64,000 nucleotides of DNA, from NCBI GenBank assembly GCA_937127245.1, contig CAKZLU010000023.1, positions 28,331 through 92,330 of the forward strand, written 5' to 3'. Each line of letters opens with the position of its first letter. The stretch's first letter is position 1. This document shows positions 36,142 through 45,254 of the stretch, one piece after another. Origin of the DNA: an uncultured Actinomycetes bacterium (GTDB lineage Bacteria > Actinomycetota > Geothermincolia > Fen-727 > JACVIW01). The notes beneath the pieces are model-generated. The model ran no database searches, was not told the origin of the DNA, and was given only the letters and a program-made list of their open reading frames with translations. Made by a program: the position numbers and the translations under genes.

Positions 36142-36759
36142 ATGGATGAAAAGACAAGCTTGTTTTACGAGTTTAAAAAGGGAATAGTCGAAGAGAATCC
36201 CCTGATGAAGTTGATGGTGGGACTTTGCTCGGCTCTTGCCGTGAGCAACAGGGTCGAAAACGGGATATTCCTCGGGCTCGCCGCGACTTTTGTAATTTTC
36301 TTCTCGAACATAATCATAGCCTCAATAAGGAAAAGGATACCCGACCAGGTTCGCATACCAGTGTTCATTGTCGTAATCGCCTCATTCGTCACCATCGTGG
36401 ATCTGACCATGAAGGCGTATTTCCCCGCGGTCTATGACCGGCTCGGGGTTTGGATACCGCTTATTGTGGTTAACTGTATGATTCTTGCTCGAGCGGAAGG
36501 TTTCGCATACAAAAACCCCATCTTAAGATCGGCTCTCGACGGGCTGGGGATCGGTATGGGGTATACGCTTGTTCTTCTGGTGATGGGGGTAATCAGAGAG
36601 CTGTTTGGAACCGGCAAGATAGTTCTTTTTGAAAAAACCATCGTAACGCTCGGACCGGTGAACCCGCCTTTGATATTCGTGATGTTTCCGGGGGCTTTCC
36701 TTACTTTCGGTTGCCTTATGGCTCTTTTAAACAGGTATGAAATGAGTAAGAAGGAATAG
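36142..36759 (+). CDS. rnfE: Rnf complex subunit E
   Basis: A 205-residue membrane subunit with six helices, of the NqrD/RnfE family. The opening KKGIVEENPLMKLMVGLCSALAVS with its cysteine, and a later VNCMILARAEGFAYKN, are typical; the two paired cysteines of RnfA/E bind a shared 2Fe-2S centre. It sits seven bases after rnfG and carries no unusual features. Confidence 0.94.
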   Translation: MDEKTSLFYEFKKGIVEENPLMKLMVGLCSALAVSNRVENGIFLGLAATFVIFFSNIIIASIRKRIPDQVRIPVFIVVIASFVTIVDLTMKAYFPAVYDRLGVWIPLIVVNCMILARAEGFAYKNPILRSALDGLGIGMGYTLVLLVMGVIRELFGTGKIVLFEKTIVTLGPVNPPLIFVMFPGAFLTFGCLMALLNRYEMSKKE

Positions 36760-36794
36760 TATGAGTTTTCCCGTGCTTATCGCAGGTGGTAGGG

Positions 36795-37415
36795 ATGAAC
36801 GAGGCTTATAGGTATTTTCTGCTCTTTCTTGGGGCGCTTCTCGTTTACAACATAATACTAATAAGATTCATCGCCCTCTGTCCTTTCATGGGGGTCTCCA
36901 CTCAGGTTGAAACTGCGATCGGTATGGCCATGTCCGTTTTGTTCGTCATGACCATGGCTACCACGGTTTCCTGGATATCCTGGAACTATATACTCAAGCC
37001 CCTCGGTGTTGGTGAGTTTTTGTATATCCCTGTTTTCATTCTAATAATCGCCTCTCTGGTCCAGTTCGTGGAGATGGTGATAAAGAAAATCAGTCAGCCC
37101 CTTTACAGAGCCATGGGGATTTATTTGCCCCTCATTACCACAAACTGCGCGGTCCTGGCCGCGGCCACGGAAGCTGTGAAGCCGGGTTTCTTGAAATTGA
37201 ACATCGCCTACCATTTCTCGCTTCCCGAGGCAATCATCTACACAATAGGAGTGGCACTTGGTTTCGGTTTGGTGATGATAATGTTTGCCTGCATAAGGGA
37301 GCGTCTTGAAACAAGCCCGGTGCCTCACTCATTCCGGGGAGCTCCAATAGGTTTCATTGTCGCCGCGCTTCTTTCCCTTGCCTTTATGGGATTTGCAAAT
37401 CTTTTGGGCTTGTGA
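36795..37415 (+). CDS. rnfA: Rnf complex subunit A
   Basis: A 206-residue membrane subunit with six helices, homologous to NqrE. It has RFIALCPFMGVS near the N-terminus and ITTNCAVLAAATEAV later; the two cysteines (LCPF and TNCAV) are the ones that bind the iron centre at the RnfA-RnfE interface. Start ATG 36795 has GCAGGTGGTAGGG upstream; GTG 36786 is less likely. RnfE and RnfA are paralogues with inverted topology. Confidence 0.93.
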   Translation: MNEAYRYFLLFLGALLVYNIILIRFIALCPFMGVSTQVETAIGMAMSVLFVMTMATTVSWISWNYILKPLGVGEFLYIPVFILIIASLVQFVEMVIKKISQPLYRAMGIYLPLITTNCAVLAAATEAVKPGFLKLNIAYHFSLPEAIIYTIGVALGFGLVMIMFACIRERLETSPVPHSFRGAPIGFIVAALLSLAFMGFANLLGL

Positions 37416-37431
37416 TCTGGGAGTGGTTGAG

Positions 37432-38289
37432 TTGGACTGGTCTTTGATATTTAAAGCCGTTCTGGCTCTCGGAGGTCTTGCGATTGTATTCGGGGTATTA
37501 CTGGCGGTTGCTTCCGTGAAATTCCACGTTGAGATAGACCCGAGAGTTGACGAGGTTCTTGATGCGCTCGTGGGAAGCAATTGTGGAGCGTGCGGTTTTC
37601 CCGGATGTCTACCGGCAGCGGAGGCTGTAGTTAAGGGCAAAGCTCCGGTTGATGTTTGTGTAGCGGGGGGGAAAGCGGTTGCCGAGGCTGTGGCGAAAAT
37701 AATGGGTGTCGAGGTTACAGTGACAGAGCGGGGTGTCGCGCATGTCCACTGCAGAGGTGGATTGAGCGAGTCCATTCCGAACGCTATTTATCAGGGAATT
37801 GACTCGTGCGCTGCTGCTGAGAAGATCGCCGGGGGCGGCAAAGCGTGCAAATACGGATGTCTCGGCCTGGGGACCTGCAAGGCTGTCTGCCCCGTAAATG
37901 CCATTATCATTGACGAGGACCATCGAAGGGTGGTGAATCGAGATAAGTGCACGGGATGCGGATTATGCGTGGAAGCATGCCCGAGACATCTTATAGAAAT
38001 TGTGCCGAGAAAGCAGATAATTCTGGTGAAGTGTTCGAGCAAGGACAAAGGTTCTGTTGCAAAGAAGATATGCACCGTAAGCTGTATAGCGTGCAAGAAG
38101 TGCGAAAAAGTATGTAAGTACGACGCAATACACGTGCGCAAAAACAGGGCGTGGATTGACTATGATAAGTGCACTCAGTGCGGAAAGTGCGTCGAGGTCT
38201 GTCCGACTACCGCGGTTGTCAAGGTGACAGCGATAAGGGAGAGAAAGTCAAGAGAAAAGGCAAGCGAATCCACCCCCGCCCCAGTTTGA
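37432..38289 (+). CDS. rnfB: Rnf complex subunit B (multi-cluster ferredoxin)
   Basis: A 285-residue subunit with an N-terminal membrane helix (about 5-25), a four-cysteine cluster domain (GSNCGACGFPGCLPAAEA...DVC) and a C-terminal region with several CxxCxxCxxxC motifs: CKYGCLGLGTCKAVCP, CTGCGLCVEACP, CTVSCIACKKC and CTQCGKCVEVCP. It takes electrons from reduced ferredoxin and feeds the membrane chain. TTG 37432 is preceded by GGGAGTGG. It ends the operon, which has the clostridial/Acetobacterium order C-D-G-E-A-B. Confidence 0.95.
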   Translation: MDWSLIFKAVLALGGLAIVFGVLLAVASVKFHVEIDPRVDEVLDALVGSNCGACGFPGCLPAAEAVVKGKAPVDVCVAGGKAVAEAVAKIMGVEVTVTERGVAHVHCRGGLSESIPNAIYQGIDSCAAAEKIAGGGKACKYGCLGLGTCKAVCPVNAIIIDEDHRRVVNRDKCTGCGLCVEACPRHLIEIVPRKQIILVKCSSKDKGSVAKKICTVSCIACKKCEKVCKYDAIHVRKNRAWIDYDKCTQCGKCVEVCPTTAVVKVTAIRERKSREKASESTPAPV

Positions 38290-38544
38290 TTTCTTTCGGG
38301 AGCTTATCTGAGAAGAAGAGATTCTCATGCGCTTTGGCCACTATTTGCTCAAGTTTGGCTTTTTTAGATTTCAGTTACCAGGCACAAAACTCGATTCCCG
38401 GTTTTTCTGGCGGATACCAGCTTTTATCTTGCGCTTCTGCCGTTGTCATGGCGCAGTAAAAGGATTGGATGTTGATCCGGGAGAAGAATACCTCGAAGTA
38501 TGAGTGTCAAGGGAGGTCAATTAGCCTTACTCGAATTTTGAAAA

Positions 38545-41040
38545 ATGCCGACTGCAAAATTACCAAACCGCTCAAGATGCCCTTATTACTTTAAACGCGC
38601 CGTTGGGTTGCTAATTTCTCTGCTAAGCGTCTTGATTCTTTTGTCCGGCTTGCCCGTGAGCCTTTCTTGCGGCAAGAAGAAGCCCCTTGACCGAATGGCA
38701 GATGAAAAAGCGAAAGCGGTTATCATTTTCTTGAAGGGGGATGTGGGGCTAAAGAATCCCAGAATCAAAGCGTGGATTTTTCCTGGATTTTCGACTCCAG
38801 TTGATGATGGCGAGATAATCAACACCCAGACCGGAGCGGAGGCTTTCTTGTTCCTCGGCGCATCATCATGGCTTTACCTCGCTGAACGAACCACCGTGAG
38901 GTTTCATTTCACCAGGAACAGATATGAAATCGAGGTTTTGCGCGGGGATTTAAGATTATGGACGGGAAAAACGGGGACGAAAATGACGGTGGTTACTCCC
39001 GGCGGGGTTATCAAGGGAAAGCAGGCGGTTTTTTGTGTGAACGTTACCCCAGCAAAATCCTTCAGCCTCGCTGTCGTTAAGGGTTCGACTCAAGTAAATC
39101 TGCCTGGCGGCGAGCGTAAAAAAGTGTCCTCTAAAGATGTATTGACACTGCGTTTCGCCTCAGATGAACCTGAGCCTCTCAGCGCAGATGTTGAGTCAAT
39201 TGCCGCCCGGATGAATCCCTCACCCCTTGTTGCTGATTCGCTTTTGCCCAAATTCTTCGCGGATAAGGAAACTCGTGAGGCCATAGAAAGCGACGCTAAC
39301 TCGAAGGTAGAACTCGGCGCACCTGACGAATGGACGTACGTGAATCTCGGACGTGTTCTTTTCGACCGCGAACTCTTCGAGGATTCAAGGGCGAATTTCC
39401 TTAAATCCCTGGACATGAAAGCCGACCTGCCCCAAGCGCTCTCAGGGGTGGGAATGACGCTTGCGGCTCAAAGGAGTTGGAATGAGGCGATAGATTTCTT
39501 CAAGAGAGCTTTGCGCATTGATGGAAGCTCGCCAGAGGCTTTGACCGGGCTTGGAATTTCTTACATTGGTGCCGGCAATCTGAGTGCCGCTGAGAAAACC
39601 CTTAAGAGCGCTATCAGAGTTTCGGGCGGCGACTCGAAAATATACTCCTGTCTTGCCATGGTGGAGATTTTGAAGGGAAACGGTGTCAGTGCGCGAGATA
39701 ACCTTATAAAAACCGCGCAAACTAACCTGGAAAACCCTTTACCACTGCTTCTTCTCGGCGCGGTGGAAATGGTTGATAAAAGTCTCGGCCGAGGCGTTTC
39801 GAGAGTAAAAAGAGCGTATGATTCAACCGCTTTCAATCCGGTCGTCTCAAACACCATGGGTGTCATAGCGTTGAAAAACGGCAGGGGCAAACTTTCCTAC
39901 TTCGAGGAACTAAAAGAATCTGAGAACGCGCTTGAGAGGTTAGAAGGACTTAAAAACAGCGCTGTTGTGTATATTGAAAATCGAAATCGTGAAAACGCCA
40001 CCAGGGGGCTGAAAGAAGCGCTAAATATTAAGAGCGATTCGGTTACATCATACGCCGACCTCGGGTATGTGTTCTTTACGCGGAAGGAGTTTGAAAACTC
40101 GCTTTCCTGCTATATGGAGGCTGCGAGCATCGAGCCTGAGAATTGCATTTGGCGAGAATGGATCGCTCTGGTTAATCTTCGCAGGGGAGATTTAATCGGA
40201 GCATCCGCTGCGGCGGACGAAGCGCTTATGCTTAATCCGAGAAGTTGGGCAGGATTTCTAATAAAAGGAATAGCGCTTTTTGAGAAAGGCGAGCATCAGG
40301 TATCCATGTCAAGTCTTGGGCAGGGTTTGGGCATTTCTCCGAAAAGCGGTCTTTCGTCATTCGAGCACTGCTTGAAGGGCGCCGCTTTAATTCGGATGGG
40401 GCAATATGAGAAAGCTATATGCGAGTTTAACAGGGCAATCCGCATCGATTCCTCGTGGGCGGAGTACTTCCGTCTGAGAGGAGACGCGTATAGCGCGCAA
40501 GGTAAATACGACGAGGCTTTATCCTCTTACAGGTCTTGCCTTGATCTTGACCCCGACGATAAAACCGCCAGGGTAAGCATCTGTCGAATACTTATGAATG
40601 AGGGAAAACATCAGCAGGCCCGCGAGGAGCTTGAGGAAGGTTTGAGGAGGCAACCAGAGGATGCGGACTACGTGCTTGATCTTGCCCGTTGCTTGATAAA
40701 ATCAAAAAATTATAGCGCCGCGCTGGAAAGGATAGATAAAGCACTTTCGACCTCTGGCCTCGATAATCCTCAGAGGGTTGAGTTCTTCATCCTTCGGGGT
40801 CTCGCGTATTTAGGTCTTAAGGAAAATGAAAGGTCAATCGAGGCTTTCCGCGCCGCGCTTGAGATTGACCTGACGAGGGGAGACGCCTGGTTTTATATGG
40901 GATCCGCTTTGGAACAGCTGGGGAGAAATAGCGAAGCCGTCCAGGCGTACAAACAATCGGTTGAATGCTCCACATCCCTTAAGCGATGGGAGGACCTGAG
41001 AGCGAAAGCTTTAAAAAGGATTGGCAAGCTCGGTGGATGA
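38545..41040 (+). CDS. FecR-domain plus TPR-repeat lipoprotein
   Basis: An 831-residue exported protein. A signal peptide ends in VSLSC, so Cys42 is likely lipidated. It is followed by a FecR-like domain (about residues 80-220; GEIINTQTGAEAFLFLG and VTPGGVIKGKQAVF are visible) and then about 16-18 tetratricopeptide-like repeats to the end, for example ALTGLGISYIGAGNLSAAEK and YDEALSSYRSCLDLDPD. FecR domains with TPRs occur in exported proteins in many lineages, and protein-protein binding outside the membrane is the likely role. It stands alone after the rnf operon (255 bp) with no visible SD. Confidence 0.8.
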   Translation: MPTAKLPNRSRCPYYFKRAVGLLISLLSVLILLSGLPVSLSCGKKKPLDRMADEKAKAVIIFLKGDVGLKNPRIKAWIFPGFSTPVDDGEIINTQTGAEAFLFLGASSWLYLAERTTVRFHFTRNRYEIEVLRGDLRLWTGKTGTKMTVVTPGGVIKGKQAVFCVNVTPAKSFSLAVVKGSTQVNLPGGERKKVSSKDVLTLRFASDEPEPLSADVESIAARMNPSPLVADSLLPKFFADKETREAIESDANSKVELGAPDEWTYVNLGRVLFDRELFEDSRANFLKSLDMKADLPQALSGVGMTLAAQRSWNEAIDFFKRALRIDGSSPEALTGLGISYIGAGNLSAAEKTLKSAIRVSGGDSKIYSCLAMVEILKGNGVSARDNLIKTAQTNLENPLPLLLLGAVEMVDKSLGRGVSRVKRAYDSTAFNPVVSNTMGVIALKNGRGKLSYFEELKESENALERLEGLKNSAVVYIENRNRENATRGLKEALNIKSDSVTSYADLGYVFFTRKEFENSLSCYMEAASIEPENCIWREWIALVNLRRGDLIGASAAADEALMLNPRSWAGFLIKGIALFEKGEHQVSMSSLGQGLGISPKSGLSSFEHCLKGAALIRMGQYEKAICEFNRAIRIDSSWAEYFRLRGDAYSAQGKYDEALSSYRSCLDLDPDDKTARVSICRILMNEGKHQQAREELEEGLRRQPEDADYVLDLARCLIKSKNYSAALERIDKALSTSGLDNPQRVEFFILRGLAYLGLKENERSIEAFRAALEIDLTRGDAWFYMGSALEQLGRNSEAVQAYKQSVECSTSLKRWEDLRAKALKRIGKLGG

Positions 41041-41103
41041 AATCTTCAAGCACCTTTCCATTCTGATAAAAGCCCCCTTTTCGGTGGTCACTGCCGAATT
41101 CGT

Positions 41104-41892
41104 CTAAAAAAGAAATTTCAGCGCAATCGCGGCGAGGGCAAGAAAAATGGTAGGTAAAAATTCCTTCGCTCTTAATTTCATCGGTCTAAGATGCGTTCTC
41201 ATTCCCGGGCTGTAGGCTCTTGCCTCCATGGCGAGGAAAAGCTCTTCGGCGTCTCTAAAGCTTTTTATAAAAAGCGGTATGATGACCGGCATGATATTTC
41301 TAACCATTTTCAGAATTTTTCGAGAACCAAACTCGGCACCTCTCGACATCTGAGCCTTGATCAATGCCCTTGTTCTTTCAAGTGTTCCAGGGACGAACAT
41401 TAAAACGATTGATACGACAGTTGAAAGAGAGCGTAGATTTGAACCGATTGATGAAAGCGGCCTTAAAAGCGATTCGATGGCATCGGCGATGCGGATTGGC
41501 GAAGTGGTCATCACAACGCTTGAAAGAAGGATAACAAGAAGGATGATGCGCGACGAGAACACAATTCCGTTATAGAGCCCCGCATCTGTTATCGTTATGA
41601 AATTTACAGCCAAGATGACTTTTCCCGGGGTTAGAAAAAATTGCAGGAGCGCGGTTATTAGCACGATAACCCACACGCTCCTGATTGAAAGAAGCATGCT
41701 TTTCAAAGGTAGCCCAAATGTGAGCAACAGAAAAGCAATAGCGGCGGCGAAGACTGCTAACTGTTTTCCGTTGTACAAAAAGATTATCACGGAGAGGAAA
41801 AGGGCGGAAGCGATCTTCAGACGCGGGTCGACTTCGTGCAGTCTTGTCTTTATGGGTAAATATTGTCCGACAGTAAAATCCCTTACGCTCAT
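41104..41892 (-). CDS. ecfT: ECF transporter transmembrane component EcfT
   Basis: A 262-residue CbiQ/EcfT family membrane protein with about five helices and the characteristic SRGAEFG and RDAEELFLAMEARAY motifs, the latter containing the ATPase-coupling helix with the A-R box. It links the two ATPases to the substrate-binding S component and sits in the membrane. Start ATG 41892 lies 5 bp beyond the ecfA2 stop. The order is fused S-A1, then A2, then T. The transported substrate cannot be read from T. Confidence 0.9.
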   Translation of the reverse strand: MSVRDFTVGQYLPIKTRLHEVDPRLKIASALFLSVIIFLYNGKQLAVFAAAIAFLLLTFGLPLKSMLLSIRSVWVIVLITALLQFFLTPGKVILAVNFITITDAGLYNGIVFSSRIILLVILLSSVVMTTSPIRIADAIESLLRPLSSIGSNLRSLSTVVSIVLMFVPGTLERTRALIKAQMSRGAEFGSRKILKMVRNIMPVIIPLFIKSFRDAEELFLAMEARAYSPGMRTHLRPMKLRAKEFLPTIFLALAAIALKFLF

Positions 41893-41897
41893 TTGCT

Positions 41898-42737
41898 TTA
41901 ATTCTCTAGCTCGATAAAAGCCTTGGCCACTGACCTCGCGTCGAGCGGGTTTTTCACTTCCCTGCCAGCTTCCGCAAGCCTCAAAATGACCGACCCCCAC
42001 TGGGATAGATCCACTTTCTCGGTCCGTGCACTCTTTAGAAATGATGCGAACACGCGCTTATCCCACGTTCCGATGATTTTTCCACCTGAAAGATGGCAAT
42101 AGGTGTCTGATATTTCGCATACTTCCGATATGTTGTGCGTGACGATTAAAATTCCGGCTCCGTTTTCATCCAAAAAACGTTTCAGGGCGGAAAGAAGCGA
42201 TTTCTTACTTTCAAAATCAAGACCGGTGAAGGGTTCATCGAGAACAAGTATTTCAGGCTCGATGGCGAGCAGCCCCGCCAGAGCGGCTTTCCTCTTTTCA
42301 CCGCCGGAAAGGCTGAAAGGGGAACGAGAGCCGATCCTATCTATGTCGAGCCCAACCGTCTCTGAGGCTTTTTTTATGCGATCATGCAGCTCGGATCCCT
42401 TTACGCCCCGTTTCTTTGGTCCAAAGCTTATGTCTGAATAAACTGTATCGGCAAATAGTTGGTCTTCAGGGTTCTGAAAAAGCATCGCGACCTGTCTTCT
42501 TAAGTCCGCCAGGTCGCTTTTTCCTTTGATTCTCGCTCCGTTAAGAAAAATTTCACCGCTTGAAGGTTGGATAAGTCCTGCCACAATCTGCGCCAGGGTG
42601 GACTTTCCCGAGCCGTTTAAGCCCATGATGGATAACACTTTTCCCCTTTCCACGCAAAGCGACACATCTCTTAGAGCCGGCATTGCGCTGTAAGGATATT
42701 TGTATGAGACTCGATCGAGCGTTACAGAGAAAACCAT
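41898..42737 (-). CDS. ecfA2: ECF transporter ATPase component 2
   Basis: A 279-residue ABC ATPase with Walker A GLNGSGKST, Q-loop MLFQNPEDQLF, signature LSGGEKRKAALAG, Walker B ILVLDEPFTGLD, and the H-loop VTHN. The FQNPEDQ motif is typical of ECF/CbiO proteins. Start ATG 42737 has GTGGAGGAAATTCTGG upstream and overlaps the end of the upstream gene by 16 bases, so the four genes are one operon. It pairs with the ATPase domain of the fusion protein. Confidence 0.94.
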   Translation of the reverse strand: MVFSVTLDRVSYKYPYSAMPALRDVSLCVERGKVLSIMGLNGSGKSTLAQIVAGLIQPSSGEIFLNGARIKGKSDLADLRRQVAMLFQNPEDQLFADTVYSDISFGPKKRGVKGSELHDRIKKASETVGLDIDRIGSRSPFSLSGGEKRKAALAGLLAIEPEILVLDEPFTGLDFESKKSLLSALKRFLDENGAGILIVTHNISEVCEISDTYCHLSGGKIIGTWDKRVFASFLKSARTEKVDLSQWGSVILRLAEAGREVKNPLDARSVAKAFIELEN

Positions 42738-44122
42738 GCCAGAATTTCCTCCACCGTAGTTATCTTTTCCGGGACGGGATAGCCCATGGAAAGCAGTTCT
42801 GAGCAGATGAGAGATACGAAAGGAGGCTCGATTCCGCAAGAAGCAAGAAGGCTTGTGTTTCTCAAGATTTCACGAGGTTCCCCGTTGGCTATCATCTTGC
42901 CTTTATCCAAAAGCATGAGCCTGTCTGCCGTAAGACATTCTTCAATAAAATGGGTTATGTGTATGACACCGATACCCTGATTTGTCAAATCCTTAAAAAG
43001 GCGGAGCATTCTCTCTCTCGATGGGTAATCAAGCATCGATGTTGATTCATCGCTTACAATGAACCGGGGTTCCATGGCCAGGGCTCCTGCCACCGCGACC
43101 AGCTGTTTTTCTCCCATGGATAAGTTGTGGGGATTCTGTTTCGATAGTGTAGGTATCCCTGCGCGTTCAAGCGCGTTCCTTACTCTTGTTTGAATCTTCT
43201 CAGGCTCCAGGCGGATATTTTCGGGTCCGAAAGCCACGTCTTCTTCAACCGTTGTTCCAATGATTTGCGTCTGTGGGTTTTGAAAAACGATTGATACTTT
43301 CTTTCTCACTTCTTTTTGATGGAGCGCGCAGCTTGTGTCAAAGCCGCATGAGATTACGCTTCCTTTGGTTGGCGTCAACAGGGCGTTGAGGCATTTTGCA
43401 AGGGTTGTCTTGCCGGAACCGTTCCTTCCAATAACCACATAGAACATTCCCTGTTCAAAAGAGACGTTTACGTCCTTAAGGGCGGGCTCATCTGATCCGG
43501 GATAGGTAAATTCCAGGCCTTTAATACTTATCCGTCCGCAAGTGGACAATGAATTATCCGGGCAGCGACAAATTGCGTCCCGCGTAGAGGTCCGGGTTCT
43601 TCCTCTCATGCGATTCTCCCTCAGGTGAACTTGAAGGGCTGATGAAACTCTAAGTGAGGCGAATCCCACGAAAAGACCCGTGGGTATGGAGACCAACAGA
43701 AGGTAAGGAGCGTATAGGAAAATACCTGTATGACCAATAAAGAGAAACGCGGCGCACAGTTGCGTGATATTATGAGTGGCCGCGCCGATCACGCTTAATC
43801 CTACCGGGCTTACAAGCCTCATGCAGGTCAGATAAATCGCGCTCATGACGAGGGTGCTGACAACTCCTGCCGAAAAGCCGAGAAAAAGCCCGATCACGCT
43901 TCCTTTAAGCAGCCCTCCGATAAGGGTTCTGATAACCGTAACTTCGATGGCGAATTTTGGACCATATAGCAGTAAAGCGATCACTGTGGCGATATTGGCA
44001 AGCCCGAGCCTTGCCCCAGGCAGCGGAAGGATTGGCGGGAAGGAGGCTTCTATGATGCTTAATATCAGCCCTATCGAGACCAGTACACCGAGGTCAACTA
44101 TCCGTCTCTTATCTCTGGACAT
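42722..44122 (-). CDS. Fusion of Gx-type membrane (S-like) protein and ECF ATPase 1
   Basis: A 466-residue in-frame fusion. Residues 1-170 are a six-helix Gx-transporter family domain (earlier called heptaprenyl diphosphate synthase component I), with PGARLGLANIATV and LLKGSVIGLFLGFSAG; it is related to ECF S components. Residues about 190-430 are an ABC ATPase: Walker A GRNGSGKTT, FQNPQTQIIG, signature LSMGEKQ, SDESTSMLD (Walker B with the usual D-E) and HITH. An ATG at 43609 within the frame has a strong SD (CTGAGGGAGAATCGC), so the ATPase may also be made alone. ECF cassettes normally keep S and A separate, so this is unusual. Confidence 0.88.
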   Translation of the reverse strand: MSRDKRRIVDLGVLVSIGLILSIIEASFPPILPLPGARLGLANIATVIALLLYGPKFAIEVTVIRTLIGGLLKGSVIGLFLGFSAGVVSTLVMSAIYLTCMRLVSPVGLSVIGAATHNITQLCAAFLFIGHTGIFLYAPYLLLVSIPTGLFVGFASLRVSSALQVHLRENRMRGRTRTSTRDAICRCPDNSLSTCGRISIKGLEFTYPGSDEPALKDVNVSFEQGMFYVVIGRNGSGKTTLAKCLNALLTPTKGSVISCGFDTSCALHQKEVRKKVSIVFQNPQTQIIGTTVEEDVAFGPENIRLEPEKIQTRVRNALERAGIPTLSKQNPHNLSMGEKQLVAVAGALAMEPRFIVSDESTSMLDYPSRERMLRLFKDLTNQGIGVIHITHFIEECLTADRLMLLDKGKMIANGEPREILRNTSLLASCGIEPPFVSLICSELLSMGYPVPEKITTVEEILAWFSL

Positions 44123-44131
44123 GCCAATCCC

Positions 44132-44557
44132 CTATTCCGTAACCGCGTCAACTCTTCGAGCCGCAGCGTTTTTCGCAAGTCTTATGACAACCCTGTTGGG
44201 CATGCAGATGATGCTTGACCCGGGCTTTTCGGACCATCCCATACCCACACAAATCTTGTCCCTGCATGGACTTGATAACATTCTTATTCTTTTTCCCTCG
44301 ATTCTCACGACGCTTGTCCCGATAGGACCTTTGACTTTGAATTCCTTCCTTTGCAAGCCCTTCCCGAGTTCGATTCTGTAAATTACCTTGCCGTTTACTT
44401 CGATGAGTGCTGTTGTTTGGTTTTCCCCGCCCGGGACACTGTGAAAATGAGAGAGCAGGAGCACGGCGGAAACTGCGACGAGAGTCACAATGATAATGTC
44501 GCCAGGTTTTAATCGCCACCCCTTTAATATTCCGCTTTGTCTCATAAGCTCTCGCAT
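44132..44557 (-). CDS. NusG-domain-II protein
   Basis: A 141-residue protein with one N-terminal membrane helix (GDIIIVTLVAVSAVLLL) and a NusG-II-like beta domain carrying a conserved pair: SSPCRDKICVGMGW and ICMPNRVVIRL. This type of exported NusG-II protein commonly lies beside Gx-transporter and ApbE/FMN-binding genes in anaerobes. It precedes the ECF fusion gene by 9 bp, so one operon is likely. Two ATG starts (44557 or 44545) are possible; neither has a clear SD. Confidence 0.83.
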   Translation of the reverse strand: MRELMRQSGILKGWRLKPGDIIIVTLVAVSAVLLLSHFHSVPGGENQTTALIEVNGKVIYRIELGKGLQRKEFKVKGPIGTSVVRIEGKRIRMLSSPCRDKICVGMGWSEKPGSSIICMPNRVVIRLAKNAAARRVDAVTE

Positions 44558-44697
44558 CGTGGTTTTCAGACCTCGTAAAATCAAAATCTATTTATTCGTA
44601 AGGGTTCCCACAAGATAACAGGGTTCTTTTGTTAATACCAAAATGTTATTTTATCATCAGCATTATTTAAGATATTCACGCACGCGAGGAGGGTGAC

Positions 44698-45156
44698 TTG
44701 AGTATTTCAATAACGCGAGCGGGTCCGATTGATCATGGGATTATCACCGGTTTTCTTTCCGAATTGGCTTCTGAAAAATCCTGGCAGATTCCATCTGACC
44801 TCGATAGATGGGACCTTGTCACTGCAAAAATTCTCGATTCGGATTTGTGGCTTTTTCTTATCGCGCGGGAGGGCGAAAAGCCATGCGGTCTGGCCGTTGT
44901 TGAATTCAGATTCACACCCTTTGAAATAAATCAGAGAGCCAGCATGGTGGCAGTGATTGTTTCTTCTGAAAATCGGGGAAGGGGAATCGGGACCGCGCTT
45001 GTTCGAGACGCAATACATCACGCCGAGAGCCGCGGTTGCTCCGGAGTGGATATCGCTATAGACCCTAATGACAGTTCTGTGGGATTCTTCAGAAAACTTG
45101 GATTTTGTGAGAAAAGATTGCTTCTCACTGTCCAGATAGAAGCGGACCCGGGTTAA
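44698..45156 (+). CDS. GNAT N-acetyltransferase
   Basis: A 152-residue GNAT-fold acyltransferase that uses acetyl-CoA. The CoA-binding motif is RGRGIGTALVRD (Q/RxxGxG/A), preceded by strand MVAVIVSSENR and followed by the helix AIHHAESRG. Start TTG 44698 has GAGGAGGGTGAC upstream. It has no close neighbours that reveal its substrate. A hairpin (45194-45233) lies between it and the convergent GGDEF-like gene. Confidence 0.85.
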   Translation: MSISITRAGPIDHGIITGFLSELASEKSWQIPSDLDRWDLVTAKILDSDLWLFLIAREGEKPCGLAVVEFRFTPFEINQRASMVAVIVSSENRGRGIGTALVRDAIHHAESRGCSGVDIAIDPNDSSVGFFRKLGFCEKRLLLTVQIEADPG

Positions 45157-45193
45157 AAGCAGAGGAGAAAAGAGCTGTACCCGCCTGTAAATG

Positions 45194-45233
45194 CCTGAAA
45201 CAAAACGCTTGATGATCTGCGCAAGCTTTCAGG
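45194..45233. terminator. Nested hairpin between convergent genes
   Basis: CCTGAAA (45194-45200) pairs with TTTCAGG (45227-45233), with GCTTG/CAAGC inside. It lies between the GNAT and degenerate GGDEF genes. No T-run follows on either strand, so this is a tentative terminator. Confidence 0.4.
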
Positions 45234-45254
45234 AACGGAAACTACGGCTGGGTG

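Noticed and set aside
38169..38459. 96-codon frame across the end of rnfB
   Set aside because: It overlaps the ferredoxin domain coding sequence and has no SD.
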